This document shows, in pieces, positions 1-11,731 of a stretch of DNA of 64,000 nt. Location of the stretch: contig OZ038321.1 of the NCBI GenBank assembly GCA_964035795.1, positions 18,293,209-18,357,208 on the forward strand. The letters run 5' to 3'. The notes below the pieces were generated by a model that ran no database searches, had not been told where the DNA came from, and saw only the letters and a list, made by a program, of their open reading frames with translations. A program made the translations under genes and the position numbers. The first letter of the stretch is position 1. Each line of letters starts with the position of its first letter. The stretch is from Pterobdella sp. o SKG-2022 (Eukaryota; Annelida; Clitellata; Hirudinida; Piscicolidae).

Positions 1-1
1 T

Positions 2-927
2 ACATCATTGAATTTTACTCCTGAAAGTATTGCTAAAAGAGAGAACAAAAATTCTAAAGGAAAAAAAAGTTTGCTTAAAAAGCTTTTTAAATTTGGAAAA
101 GATAAAAAAAGTTTAAAGATGGAAAATGCTGAAAATGAAAAGTCAGTTGAAACCTCAGAAAGACATCTATTACCAAAAAATGAATCAAACATTGATAATC
201 CATATTTAGAAAACACACAAATGTTTTCAAATGGAAATTTTTTACCAAACCATGAAAATTCAAATGGAAATAATGAAGCTGGTATAGATCCAAAAGAAAT
301 AAGGATTGATTTTTCTAGCCCTTTTAAAAACAAAACTTACTCAGCTACCAAAAAAAACATTTCATCTCAACATGAATTTTCTTTAGCCACAAGTTGCTCC
401 AATATGAAATTATCACAAAAAATTGGTGATCCAATAAATAAAAAAATTCTTGAAGCTAATCAAGGTGAAATTATAAAAAATGCAAACTTCAACTCTTCAA
501 ATACAAAAAATAACAGTCTTTTTGTGTATTCTATAAGTAAAGAAGTCTGTAATGGCATTAACATGAATAATAATAATAATAACAACATGAATGAGTCTTT
601 TGAAAAAAATTTTACAAATAAATTTAGCAATGATTTGGATATATCAGGGTAATTTATATATTTTTCATTGAATTCATTAATTTAAATTAGAAATTATATT
701 TATATTAAAATACTTCATGTTTTCCTTACAGAAATTCTTTTGATAGAAAAATTGTTAATGGAGCAACTTTGTCTGACGATGAAAAAGTTTCAGATATACA
801 TAATACAGGTTCTAATCAGGTGCCATATGTAAAAATTGACTTAGTCACCTTTAAAATGCTTCTAAGTGAATTAGATCAATGTAAAAGACAACTTGTCGAA
901 CTGAAATTTTTGTTGAATGAGACTTAA
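2..927 (+). CDS. 3' part of an unrecognised Asn/Lys/Ser-rich protein gene, last two exons
   Basis: The frame is open at the left window edge, so the start codon lies outside. Exon 2-648 ends with a GT donor at 649 and rejoins in frame at 732 after a short AT-rich intron with acceptor TTACAG; the stop is at 925-927. The first exon is hydrophilic with a basic Lys/Phe patch (KKSLLKKLFKFGKDKK) near its start and an Asn run from a microsatellite near 561-590. The last roughly 30 residues (VKIDLVTFKMLLSELDQCKR onward) have heptad-like Leu spacing and probably form a short coiled coil. I do not recognise the family. The lysine patch could be nuclear or membrane-binding, which is only a guess. The splice junction and the well-formed C-terminus argue for a real gene. 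Confidence 0.6.
561..590 (+). repeat. AAT microsatellite coding for Asn run
   Basis: AAT/AAC repeats inside the exon give an uninterrupted Asn stretch. Such runs are common in AT-rich genomes and are length-variable. Confidence 0.7.
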
Positions 928-1640
928 CTGACTTATAAATGTGCAGTTTTTCATGATGAGTTTCATTTTTGTTTTCAAATTAATATTTCCAACTAGTTTG
1001 TAAAATAATTCACTATTTTAGTTAGTCATTTAGGTATTTTTATTTTCTCACTACTCATTTGTATTTTAAAATTTAAATTTACATACATTTTATTTGCAAA
1101 AGAATCAAATTTCAAACACTATTTAATGATTTTATTTGATGCTTCAATGTTATAATTCAAATTTAATTAATTCTTTATGGCTTATTTATAATTTCTTCTA
1201 TTATTTTCGTCTTTTTTTGTCTATAAAAATCAAAATGCGCAACAGTTCTGCTAGTCAAATTGAGTTATTAATTTCATAATTAAAAGTTTTTTCATAGCTA
1301 ATATTAATATTTTATCAATAAACTTCTGCTTAATGAACTGAGAATACTGTGTTCATAGCTTCTATTTTTCTAGTATGTTTTTTGAGACTTACAAGATAAC
1401 TATATTATATCCATCAATCAAAGGTATGCCTTTCAGTCACATTTTAAATACAAATTATTCGCAATTTTAACTGAGTTAGTAATAAAAGACTACTTCTAAA
1501 TGTTTGCTCAAAATACTCATATGCAATTAAAGAAGTTCTTGGATGTGAAGTATGTGGAGAAAATAAGATTGGAATGTCTAAAGCTCAAAGTTGAACTTTG
1601 AGTATAGTTTGTGTCATAAGGATCATAACTTATTCCTTTT
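928..1640. other. AT-rich intergenic, no gene seen
   Basis: Downstream of the stop of the left-edge gene the sequence is A/T homopolymer-rich. An AATAAA lies near 1317. No coding pattern is visible. G+C content rises from about 1640 where the LINE relic begins. Confidence 0.6.
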
Positions 1641-3760
1641 CAGAGTGAACTTTTATTTTTCAGCCACGATCTCGTTTTTTAGGCCGATACTTGCACGATT
1701 TGTTGTAAGAAGGCTCTCGTGTCGTTGGCAGACGTAAAACGTCACGAGGGTGTTTGTTCGTCGTCGAATGAAAGATCTATATTCTTCCTGCAAAGTTGTT
1801 TGGAACGGAAAATTGTATGGCAACTTTTTGTTGAAAGTTTATAGATCAGTATCGATAGTTCTTGCTACTACAATCGTAATATGAAACCACATAAGTAATT
1901 GATCAAAATGAAACGTTTTTTGAATGCTTCATGATTTTTTTGTTCTCTTCAATTCAAAGGGCAGTAAAGTTACCATTATTCAGTGCTATGCCTTTACCAA
2001 TGTGGCAGCCATTGAAGAGAAAGATGAGCTCTACCAACAAATCCAAGCCGCTATAGACAAGAGACCTAAAAAAGACATGAAAATTCTCATGGGTGACACG
2101 AATGCCAAGGTTGGTGCTGATAACACAAACAGCGAACACATTATGGGCAGACACGGCATTGGAGTGCAGAATGAAAACGGGAAACTTTTTGTAGAGTTGT
2201 GCACCTTCAATGACCTGGTCATTGGAGGCACCTTGAATCCCCATAAGACCATCCATAAAACCACGTGGACTTCCCTTGAAGGCAGGACTGAAAACCAGGT
2301 CGACCACATCACCATCATTCGCGAGTGGAGACGAAGCCTGCATGACGTCAGGGTGTAGCGTGGCGCAGACGCAGCACTAGATCACCACCTGGTTGTGGCA
2401 GTATTCAAAATCAAGTTGAAGGCCTACAAAGACCATCGCGCAAGTATGACGTGCACAGTTTGAAAGTGAAATCGGAGGCAAAACACTGAGCAGAAACATC
2501 CTCGAAAGGCTGAAAAGCGCCTTGGATAAAACACTTCGGGATGAACAAGCAGGCTTGCGACAAGATCGCTCATGCACGGATCACATTGCAACCATGCGCA
2601 CCATCATCGAGCTGTTCTTCGAGTGGCAGACCCCCCTGTATGCAGTTTTCGTCGACTTTCAAAAAGCTTTTGACAGTGTTGACCAAGATGTCATCTGGAA
2701 ATTGATGCACCACTATGGCTTCCACCAAAGTTTATAAACATCATCCAGCTACCTGTCAACTGATCCACGACAGAAAACTAACGGAACATTTCAACGTACA
2801 AACTGGCGTCCGTCAGGGCTGTTTGCTCTCACCGATCATTTTCCTGATGGTGGTTGACTGGGTCATGAGGCAGTCTACAGCAGACCAGAAAACAGGCATC
2901 TAGTGGACCTTCAACAAACAGTTGGAAGACCTAGACTTTGAAAATGACAAAAGCCTTCTTTCCCACAAGCAGCAAGATGCGCAAAAGAAACTATGTCGTG
3001 TGGCAGAAAAAGCTGAAAAAACTGGACTTCAAATCGATACTGAGAAGACAAAGATCACGAGAGTCAACAACAAAAACCAAGATCCGGTGAAGCTATATCA
3101 CGAGAAAATTAAGGAGGTTGACAAGTTTTTCTACTTGAGCAGTGTTGTCAGCAAAGATGGGGGAACAGATGAAGACATCAAGAGCCGCATCAACAAAGCT
3201 GGACACTTTTCAACACTCTGACAAATCCGGTGACTGAAAAACTTCTCAGTCCGCAATAAGACCAGGATTTTCAGCCCTATTGTGAAATCGGTTCTACTCT
3301 ATGGCTCAGAGACGTGACAAGTGACAAACACCATCACCCACAAGTTGCAGACTGTCACGAACAGATGCCTTAGAAACGTTCTGAACATCAGATGACCAAA
3401 AGTTGTCTCCAACGAAGAACTTTGAACAAGACAAAACAAGTCACAATGGAGACGGAAATAAAGAAGCGGAAATGGGGATGGGTAGGTCATACACTACGCA
3501 AGCCTGCAGCCAACATCACTAGACAGACCCTGGACTGGAACCCACAAGGAAAGAGAAAAGTTGGTCGATTTAAGCAGACCTGGCGGAGAAGCATCAAGGC
3601 AGAAGCAAAGGTTACCGGAATGACGTGGGCCGAGCCAGAACCAAGTACGTTGGAGGAGTGTTGTTGCAGCCCTATGCTCCCAAGGATGCAAGAAGAAAAG
3701 CTAAGCTTATGATGCTTATGGGCCCAAAAGTAAACTCAAGAACTTTATGAACAGGCTTCA
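1640..3760 (+). mobile_element. Decayed RTE-like non-LTR retrotransposon (endonuclease, RT and C-terminal parts)
   Basis: Recognisable parts appear in order. The apurinic-type endonuclease (1954-2356) has MGDTNAKVG and a NQVDHITI motif near its end. Reverse transcriptase pieces (about 2480-3220) include DEQAGLRQDRSCTDHIA, FVDFQKAFDSVD and TGVRQGCLLSPIIF. The C-terminal region (3230-3712) includes GWVGHTLRKPA, NPQGKRKVGRF and TWRRSIKAEA. It is dead: an in-frame TAG at 2356-2358, a deletion joining the end of the endonuclease to mid-RT, frameshifts near 2715-2740 and 3220, and the RT motif C box reads FEND instead of FADD. This layout is known from RTE-type LINEs of many invertebrates. The GC-richer stretch 1640-1920 may be the eroded 5' part. 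The clade name is from memory. Confidence 0.85.
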
Positions 3761-3890
3761 AAAATTTGATCCGTGTTATAATTTCTAACATATGCTTTCC
3801 CCGTTGGAAGGTAGCCAACCTGATAGAATGTTTATGGTTAACGGTTTTTTAAAATGTTTTTTTAATGCCAAAAGGTGGCCAATTTAAGCT

Positions 3891-4985
3891 ATGCATAAAA
3901 CGTTATTAAAAAAATTTCTTCTCGCTCGTTATTATTTAAAATACAAACGTTCCGATTATATAAATATCCGAAATATCTTCGTTTTGGTGTCCCCCAAAAT
4001 TCCGATCTTAGGCCCATATTTTTTTCTCTTTATACATCTCCTATTAGCAAGATCACGCAAAAGCACACCGTTTTATAACATCAGTTTGCTGATGATATCA
4101 CTCTTTTTCCCGGTGCAACTTATCTTGATCCTCATTCCAGTTTCACCAAGATTTCTGTATGCATCACCGAACTCAATTCCTGGTTTTTCAACAATCACTT
4201 CATGCTGAGTCCCAACATAAGCAAAGAGATGTTCGTTGATAGTCCTATACTCCTTTCCAAATCCAATCTTCCTACCGAAGTTATGCTTGAGGGCACTAAT
4301 TTTTCTGTACCGTCCAAATTGAAGATATCAGATGTAACTTTCCATCTTAGCCTCTACTTTACACATTTTGTCTCTCAGGTTTTACAAGCATCCAACTTTC
4401 ACTTTCATGTGATCAAACAAGTACGCATATTCCTACCCTTTAATAGTGCCGTTGTCTTGAAAATCTCTTTAGTTCTTTCCAGGCTCGACTATTGTAACTC
4501 TCTTTTTTGTGAACTTCCGAACTGTCTTATTTCTAAGTTGCATCCTCTCCAAAATCGCGTTGCCAAAACTGTCCTTCAAGCCGATCATATTCTTTATCTC
4601 GCGCTTGCCTCGATCGCCTTCGTTGGTTGCCGGTCGCACTAAGAGCCCAGTTCAAGATACTGTGGCTCACCGCTAATATTCTATATTTCAATCAGCCGGC
4701 TTACTTATATGAGCTTTCTTCTATCAAATATGTCTCTCAGGTTTATGGCTGCATCAGCCTGTCTCTCCTAACTCTTTTCGCATATCAACCCTCATTTATG
4801 TAATTCTTTTCCACTTTATCTACGTCTCTTTATTTTTAAAAAAATTTTCGCAAGCGTAAAAAAAACGCATCTTTAGCCGCATCTCTCTGTCCTAGTTCTT
4901 TTGACTACACAAGCGCCTCTGCAGCAAACCTAGTTTGCGAACTGTGCGCTTTACAAATGAAATAATAATAATAATAAAAACATTT
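3891..4985 (+). mobile_element. 3' part of an L2/CR1/jockey-type LINE, decayed, ending in an (AAT)n tail
   Basis: Two shifted frames (3891-4208 and 4202-4642) carry the end of an RT and its thumb. The diagnostic stretch is SRLDYCNSLFCELPNCLISK followed by LHPLQNRVAK, which is standard in the C-terminal part of jockey/CR1/L2-type ORF2. Further degraded sequence of the same kind runs to about 4950. The element ends with GTGCGCTTTACAAATGA followed by ATA/AAT repeats (about 4958-4978), a 3' microsatellite tail typical of these LINEs. No intact ORF remains. The 3' terminal sequence resembles the end of a SINE body elsewhere in this window (see findings). Confidence 0.8.
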
Positions 4986-6690
4986 ACCATTTTTAATTTT
5001 GAAAATTTTTCTTAAAGAAAGAAATTTTCTGTTAATTTTATCGGAAAGATTTCACCAGCTTCTGGTAATATTTAATGTTTGGGTGGATAATTCATTAAAT
5101 TTTTGTTTCTTTTCACGTGAAAAAGTTGAAAAATTTGTCTCACATTTCTGCAGTATTTAATATTGGAAGAAATCTTTCAATAGTTTTATTAAAAGGGCCA
5201 ATCGAACTGAAATTGAACATTTTCTATCTCATATGATGATAATGTTTGATGATTAAAAGAAGTGTTTTCAAATATATAGTTAAATTAGCTTTTTCCAAAA
5301 ACGATTTGAATAAAACTAATTATTAACATGAAGCTTTTCAAATTTATTCTATTATATTTATTCAAAAAGTTTTTAATCTACTTATTTCATTCTTTATTTT
5401 TTACATCTTTTGTTAATATTATATTCTGGAATTAACATTTCACTAATTTTATGTCCATTTTCCAATTAAATGGATGCTTATACTTGACTACCTACATGCT
5501 GTTCGGTGTATGATCCAAAGTCAAATGTTGAAAATAAAAAACTACTTGCGCAACTGTTCAAGGAGAAAAAAAAACAGAACCTTCATCATTGATAATTGAA
5601 CCTAGAATTTAAACTTTTCTAAACTTTTAAGTTGTATTCTATTAGAGATTGTAGATGACTAAAAGTTATTTTACATAATAATGAAAAATAATTTTTGTAA
5701 CTATGAAATAATTTCCAGAAAAAAACTAAAATAATTGTTCTAAGTAATTTAAAATCTTAGGTTGATATTTTTAAAATTGAAAACTATTCAGACTTTTTTT
5801 TCATACTGACGTAACCGTTTTACCTCAGTGAACTAACATTTGAAGCTTTTCGGTTGTGAGCAACTGAATGAAAAATTCGATGAACTGTGGATTCAATGCA
5901 TTCCATTTGAATTTTTTTTGATCAACTAAACTTTAATAATGGAAGTAATTCAATTCGATTGGGTGATAACCTTGAAGGTTTTTAGCGTTTTATTTACTTG
6001 TTCATTATAAGTGATTTTAACCGCTTCAATTATATTTGGAAAAACTCATAGTTTTCAAAGTTAAATTAGTAGTTAAATATATTTTTAGTCATAGTCTGTA
6101 TTTTTTCTTATTTTGATATCAATGTCTTTTCTTAAAACCGCAAATATTTAATTCTGATTAAAATTCAACTTAATATTTTTTTATTGCTAAATTCTTAAAA
6201 TTTCATAGTTACTTTATTGATATTGGTTTTCAATAAGATGAATTTTTTGTATTAAAATTGTTTCTGAATTTTGTGTTTAAAATTGTTCACTTTTGAGATT
6301 TATATTTTGATGCTTATTTACATTTTTTTTCCAATATGTTGTTTACTTTTGAAATTCATTTTTCCACTTTTTTTGAGCTGTTTATTTTCAATATATGCTG
6401 ACTTTCAATTTTTTTATTTTTGTTTTAAACGCTCATGAAAAATTGTTTATTTCCAAATAGTTTATTTTGAAGTATTTACTTATTTATTTTTCAGTTTTAA
6501 TTCTTTTTCATACTTTTAATTTTGCTTTCAGCGCTTATAACTAACACTGTTATATAACAAAAATTCTGTAAATAATTGAAAACGTTCATTGAGAAAGTTT
6601 TAAGATCCCAAAGCTTTCTCAAGTTTTTATTTTCAAATGGAAGATGATGAGTGATTTTTTAACTAGTCATTAGGCAAATGAAAAGTCTTC
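4986..6690. other. AT-rich intergenic, nothing recognised
   Basis: About 1.7 kb of A/T-rich sequence with short homopolymers. I see no ORF with coding character, no RNA gene and no clear repeat. Confidence 0.55.
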
Positions 6691-6945
6691 TCAGCACGCG
6701 TGGCTTAGCCATCACGTGAGAGTAAGGACAACCATTGTTGCCGATATTTTATCACCGGCTTTTCTCACTTTCTGGACAAAGTTTTTGGCGGAAATAGTGC
6801 ATAATTCCGTAATTAGAGCACTAATTTTGTACCTATTACCGTCATGCCGACCTCGGAAATTTAAACTGATTTTGGCAAAATGTATTAGGGATATGTGTTT
6901 TAAACTTATACACCACTCATTATTTATAATTTCACAAATTTTTTT
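6690..6945. other. Unassigned GC-richer segment open on both strands
   Basis: A block of higher G+C than its flanks. It is open for 86 codons on + (6716-6976) and 89 on - (6712-6981), neither resembling a protein I know. It abuts the body end of the SINE at 6950. It may be an old repeat. No function can be assigned. Confidence 0.35.
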
Positions 6946-6949
6946 TTTT

Positions 6950-7086
6950 AGATCGACTTTTAGTCGCCCCAGATGATTCACAGGGCGCTACTCCTTGTGT
7001 GTATAATTGTCGGCCCGCGCGGGATTGAACCCGGTTACTTTAGATAACTTGTCCAACGCTCTACCAGCTGAGCTATGCAAGCCGAC
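6950..7086 (-). mobile_element. tRNA-derived SINE, body type A (copy 1)
   Basis: Read on the minus strand, a tRNA-like head (about 7009-7086) has an A box TAGCTCAGCTGG and a B box GGGTTCAATCC, followed by a roughly 60-bp body ending in GGGGCGACTAAAAGTCGATC. Head and body recur at 20065-20223. The head most resembles tRNA-Ile but the anticodon loop is altered, so it is not a functional tRNA gene. The boxes would act as an internal RNA polymerase III promoter. Confidence 0.85.
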
Positions 7087-7149
7087 AAACTGAGTTTTTC
7101 AATTCTTTCGTATTAGGGTGAGGTCTAAGCATATACTTTGAAACAACAA

Positions 7150-10045
7150 TTTTTTTTTTCAGTCTTTGTTTGGGGCCAGATTTTTCACTTCCAAACCTTC
7201 TTGCCAGAAACACCTCACAAACTGAAACCCAACCTCAATTATCTTCCCTCCTCTAACACACCATCAAACTGAACAAATCACCCATAACCCAACAACCTCT
7301 CTACAAACACTTTTCTCAACCTCCCTAAATAACATTATCATACTCCAACTCAATCAACAAGAAAACAACAGAACTAACCCACTTGGTATACAAACAAAAC
7401 ATACACATCATTTCACTTCAAGAATCCAACCTCAACAAAATACACAAAACCACACACCAAAATTTTCACCACTCAGGTTAGACAACCTTCATCCCAAAAA
7501 GCTGAATGCTTTCTAACCTACATCAATAATAACATAACTTCGCAAATCCCCACTCCCACAAACCTAATCACCAACAACATCGAACTTCTCACCATAAAAA
7601 TACATCTCAAACACACCAATCTACGCATTGCAAACGTCTATATCCCACCCAAAACCAACAACGTAGACAACTCAATCACTAACCTCTTTATCCACCTCAC
7701 AAGCCTTAACTTAATAATCACAAGTGACTTCAACGCTCACTCACAGTCATGGCACTCTCCTTTCACAGATAACAGAAGCCAACTTATAACCTCTTTCATT
7801 TTTAATTCAAACGGCATTCTCAATCAAAACATTCCCATCCGACTATCGTTCAACCCAAACCAACATGCACCTCTCCCGACCTCACAACAGCTGACACTTC
7901 AATATCAGCCAACCTCGTCTGGCAAACACTTAAAGCCCTGAACTTCGACCATCTTGCCACTCTCATCACTTTCAAAAAAAAACAAAATACTTATGACTAA
8001 ACCTCACAGAACCCTTACCAACTACAGGAAAGCCAGCTGGCTCCAACAAACCCAAGACATAGAGCACACTCTCAAAAACACCCCCCTTCACAAAGACCCT
8101 TTTACAGCAAACCATCTCATAAAAAAAGCCATCAAATAATGAAGACCTCTCACTACCCACACTTAACCGAAAATTCACACACTTCATCCAACAACAAAAA
8201 AAAAACAAATTGGAAAGAGCACTTTAAAGCCGACTTAGATCACGAAAAACAAATCCCACGTCTTATGGTATACAATAAAGGCTCTCAACCAAAAAGAAAA
8301 AACCATCAATTCCACCGACACAACCATCACCCACAACAACAAAACAGCCCAACACTAAACAATTACTTCAAATCAACCACAAAAAACTATTCCAAACCCA
8401 CATACAGAATAATCAATAAACTCACCAAATCACTTACACCCACCTCAATAATAATCACAGCAATGAAAACAAAACAAGCAATAAAAAATTCCAAAAACAA
8501 CAACTCAACAAGATCTGATGACATAAAAGTTAGATACCTCAAACACATAGGACCCATAGCTATCAAACACCTAACCAGCCTTTTCAACACCGCAATCAAC
8601 ACAAACACCATACCTCAAATATGGGAACCCGCCAAAATCATTCTCATCGCCAAACCTAACAAAAATCCCTCACTCCCCTCCTCATACCAACCAATAGCTT
8701 CACTCTCCCCTATAGCAAAAACACTAGAAAAAATCATCCTACCATACATCACCAATAACATAGCTCTCCCAACGCATCAACACGGTTTCAGAGCAGCACA
8801 CTACCAACACAGCACTACACCAAATCAACAACACCATAATCACTGGCTTCAACAAAAAAAAACCAAAGACCATCCTAAGCGCACTCGACCTCACCAAAGC
8901 ATTTGACACGGTCAACATCCACCAACTCATCCACAAAACACCCAAATAACCACAACCATAATAAAATTCTTAGCCAACTACCTAAAAGGCCGCCAACAAT
9001 ACACCACATAAAACTACCAAACATCCAAACACACAAAAATTAAAGCAGAAGTTTCCCAAGGGGGCGTCTTACCCCCTACATTATTCAACATATACATGTC
9101 AGACATTCCTTTCCCCAAGAACAACTCAGTCAGCCTTATCATCTACCCAGATGACATCACCCTAAACTCATCTCACCCCAACACCAACACAGCTATTCAA
9201 AATTTCCTCCCATATTCTAACGAGATACACACATGAGCTCACACTAACTATCTCTAAATCAACCCAAACAAAACCACAACAACACTAACGACCCCAGACC
9301 CTTCAGAATACAACAAACCACTGAACAGCTACATCAACAACACCCCTATTCCAACCACCTCCAACCCTACCATCCTTGGTCTTACTTTTGACCCCAAACT
9401 AAACTTTTCCACCTACACAAGCAACACTATCACAAAAGCACAAAAACCACTCAATATCATAAAACTCCTTACATCAAAACACTGGAAAAAAAGCAAGAAA
9501 ACACTCACCACCACATATAAAACACTACTTGTTCCCATCATTGAATACGCCAACACCATCTAGTCACCCATCAACTTATACACCTCCCTCAACAAACTGC
9601 AAAAATACAAAACGCAGCCTTGAGAACAATCACGGGCTGGACCCTAGACACCAACCCCTCCACTCAGAAACAAAAATCCTTCCATTTCAAACCTCACTCA
9701 TCACAACCCACACAAAAAGCCTCACACCCTACTCATCCTCTACACACACTCACCACACCAGAAGCTTGTTCCAGCTACAAAAAACAACAACTTCACCTTG
9801 AACATACTCTTCTCCCAAAATAACTCTCACACACAAATAAAAAAAAATATGAAAACCATACACACAAAAATAGTTCATGACTAAAAATCATTCACTCACG
9901 ACAAACAACCCCCTCCCATTCATGAATCTGAAACCACCCTAGACCCCCACACTCGCCGCACTTTCACCCAAGTCACCTTTCATCCTCCTACCTCAACAAG
10001 ATCTCACCATCATCTCATCCCTCACCATCTTGCCCACCTTCAACT
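7150..10045 (+). mobile_element. Jockey-like LINE, decayed, with strongly A/C-rich and G-poor sense strand
   Basis: The endonuclease is seen near 7705-7770 (LIITSDFNAHSQSWHS). The RT region near 8450-9200 contains IPQIWEPAKIILIAKPNKNP, an eroded form of the usual YRPISLLS box (ASLSPIAKTLEKI), QHGFRAAH, ALDLTKAFDTVNI (8882-8920) and VSQGGVLPPTLFNIYMSDIP. Motif C reads YPDD near 9146-9157 instead of YADD. A C-terminal piece follows to about 9830. Stops and frameshifts split it into many frames, and the longest continuous one is 8139-8906. The sense strand is mostly A and C with few G, very unlike the A/T-rich flanks and the other LINEs here. The 5' boundary (near the poly-T at 7150) and 3' boundary are approximate. 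Confidence 0.82.
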
Positions 10046-10298
10046 GCCCCAAAATAAGTACCACTCAGGGACGCGAGTCTGCGGACCGATGCTGTAAGAG
10101 CGACTGAGCTCCTAAAGGACTGAACTTGAAAAGCACCCATCTAAGACTAGTGTGCTTGGGGTAAAAGTGAGAGGTAGTTTGAAAAATGAAACCTGGTTAG
10201 TCACCTGATAGAAATGGCTTTTAGGCAGTAACTACCGATAAATCTTTTTTTACGAGTTTTGGGTGAAATTTTTAGTCGCATTACCTTCAAAAGAACTA
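10046..10298. other. Unassigned sequence between A/C-rich LINE and SINE
   Basis: Starts with a mixed-composition segment (10050-10160) containing ACGCGAGTCTGCGGACC, unlike both neighbours. It could be the LINE 3' UTR or a separate repeat. No coding pattern. Confidence 0.35.
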
Positions 10299-10470
10299 AT
10301 CTCACAATGGGGTATTTATAAAGCGCTTTTTCTTATAGATCAGAGCGCTTGCTAAAAATTTAATGTAGCGAAAACACAGTGAAACAGGTGCTAATTGTCG
10401 GCCCACGCGGGATCGAACCCGGTTTTTTTAGATAGTCTAATACTCTACCCCTGAGCTATACGGGCCAACA
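10299..10470 (-). mobile_element. tRNA-derived SINE, body type B (copy 2)
   Basis: On the minus strand a tRNA-like head (about 10396-10470), starting near GGCCCGTATAGCTCAG and carrying a GGGTTCGATCC B box, is followed by a body with TTTCGCTACATTAAAT and ending in AAGCGCTTTATAAATACCCC. The same body follows the head at 58173-58338 and 59989-60168. Confidence 0.88.
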
Positions 10471-10545
10471 TTGCCGATAACGTTCTGGCAGAAGTCCAGT
10501 GTGGTTTTAGAAGTGGTCGAGGAACAGAATTTTTTTCATTTATTT
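10471..10545 (+). mobile_element. Short reverse transcriptase relic abutting the SINE
   Basis: Translates as ADNVLAEVQCGFRSGRGTEF, the common LINE RT block preceding motif A (usually QCGFR.GRGT). It starts within a few bases of the SINE head, so the SINE may have inserted into or next to an old LINE. Confidence 0.7.
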
Positions 10546-11731
10546 TGCTAACTTTCGTATCAATATTTTAATGACTAATCAAAATTTTTTTTTCATACAC
10601 ATCATGACACTTCAACGTACTTAATGTGGTTGTCTACGTTGTAACCTCGAAGTCATTGATAAAAAAAGATAGCAATAAATGAAAAATTCATTTAATTCAA
10701 AATTTTTCAATTTATATGAATTATATATAAACCTAGAAGATATTTACAAGTCACCGATTGGATTAATGCTTAAAAATAAGTGAAAGAGTAATATGAGAAT
10801 ATAACATTTTAATACCTTAACAATCCCAAAGCGGTGCGCTTCAGGTGGGTTCAAATAATTATTTTAATGAAATATTCTCAACTTTAAACTTAAAAACTTT
10901 ATTATATTCATATGATGTTTTCGGAAAAGTTTTTAAAATAAAATAGACATATTTTTACGAAATTCTACTGAAATCAATCATTTTAACTAAACGTCCTATA
11001 AAAAGAAATCTAAATCAATAAACTAAACCAAATATAAGAACATTGTCATATGCAAAATTTTTCATATTTTCACGAGTTTAGGAAACCATCAATGAACTTC
11101 ACTTCCATTAATAAGATTCAGTAATAAATCATGATTCAATCAATAACTTATTGAAAAATTTTGTTAATTTCTTTAAAAATGTCAACATCAAAGTCAAACC
11201 TTTATATATATACACAAAAGGTTAAACTTCTTGAATCCTCATAATTGATATTTGATTAGCGGAAGATTTAAAGTTATTGAAATGTTTGAAAAAAAACAAC
11301 GAGATTAAACAGAACAAACCCAATGAAAGGCACAGCTGATTAAAAGAACTTGGAATATATGATCTGCTCAACAACTCATTATGATAAAACTTTTCTTAAA
11401 CCTTTCACCAAAACTTATTTATATAAAAAAAAATAACTACATATATACAAACTTTAAGTTGTCAATGAATAAGAATTGAGATTTTAAAACAAAGTACATA
11501 ATTAATTTGACACTGAAATTCCTTGGATGAAAAAAGTCCAATCAATGTTAGTATGGAAAAAACGGAAAAAATTGATTAAAATACATTCCATGAGGATAAA
11601 TATAAACCAATAGCATCCCGAATTTTTTGAGTTTTCAAGTAGCTTTTGCTAGTATCAACGGCGTCCAAGTTTACTCGCTCAGTAACTACATTATTCAATT
11701 GCCTAATACAATATTTCTATGAAGCAAATTG
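10546..11731. other. AT-rich intergenic downstream of GNPNAT1, nothing recognised
   Basis: No coding, RNA or repeat signal that I can support. It lies 3' of the minus-strand acetyltransferase gene. Confidence 0.5.

Noticed and set aside
7009..7086. Functional tRNA gene
   Set aside because: The anticodon loop is altered, the head is attached to a repeated body and recurs four more times, so it is a SINE head.
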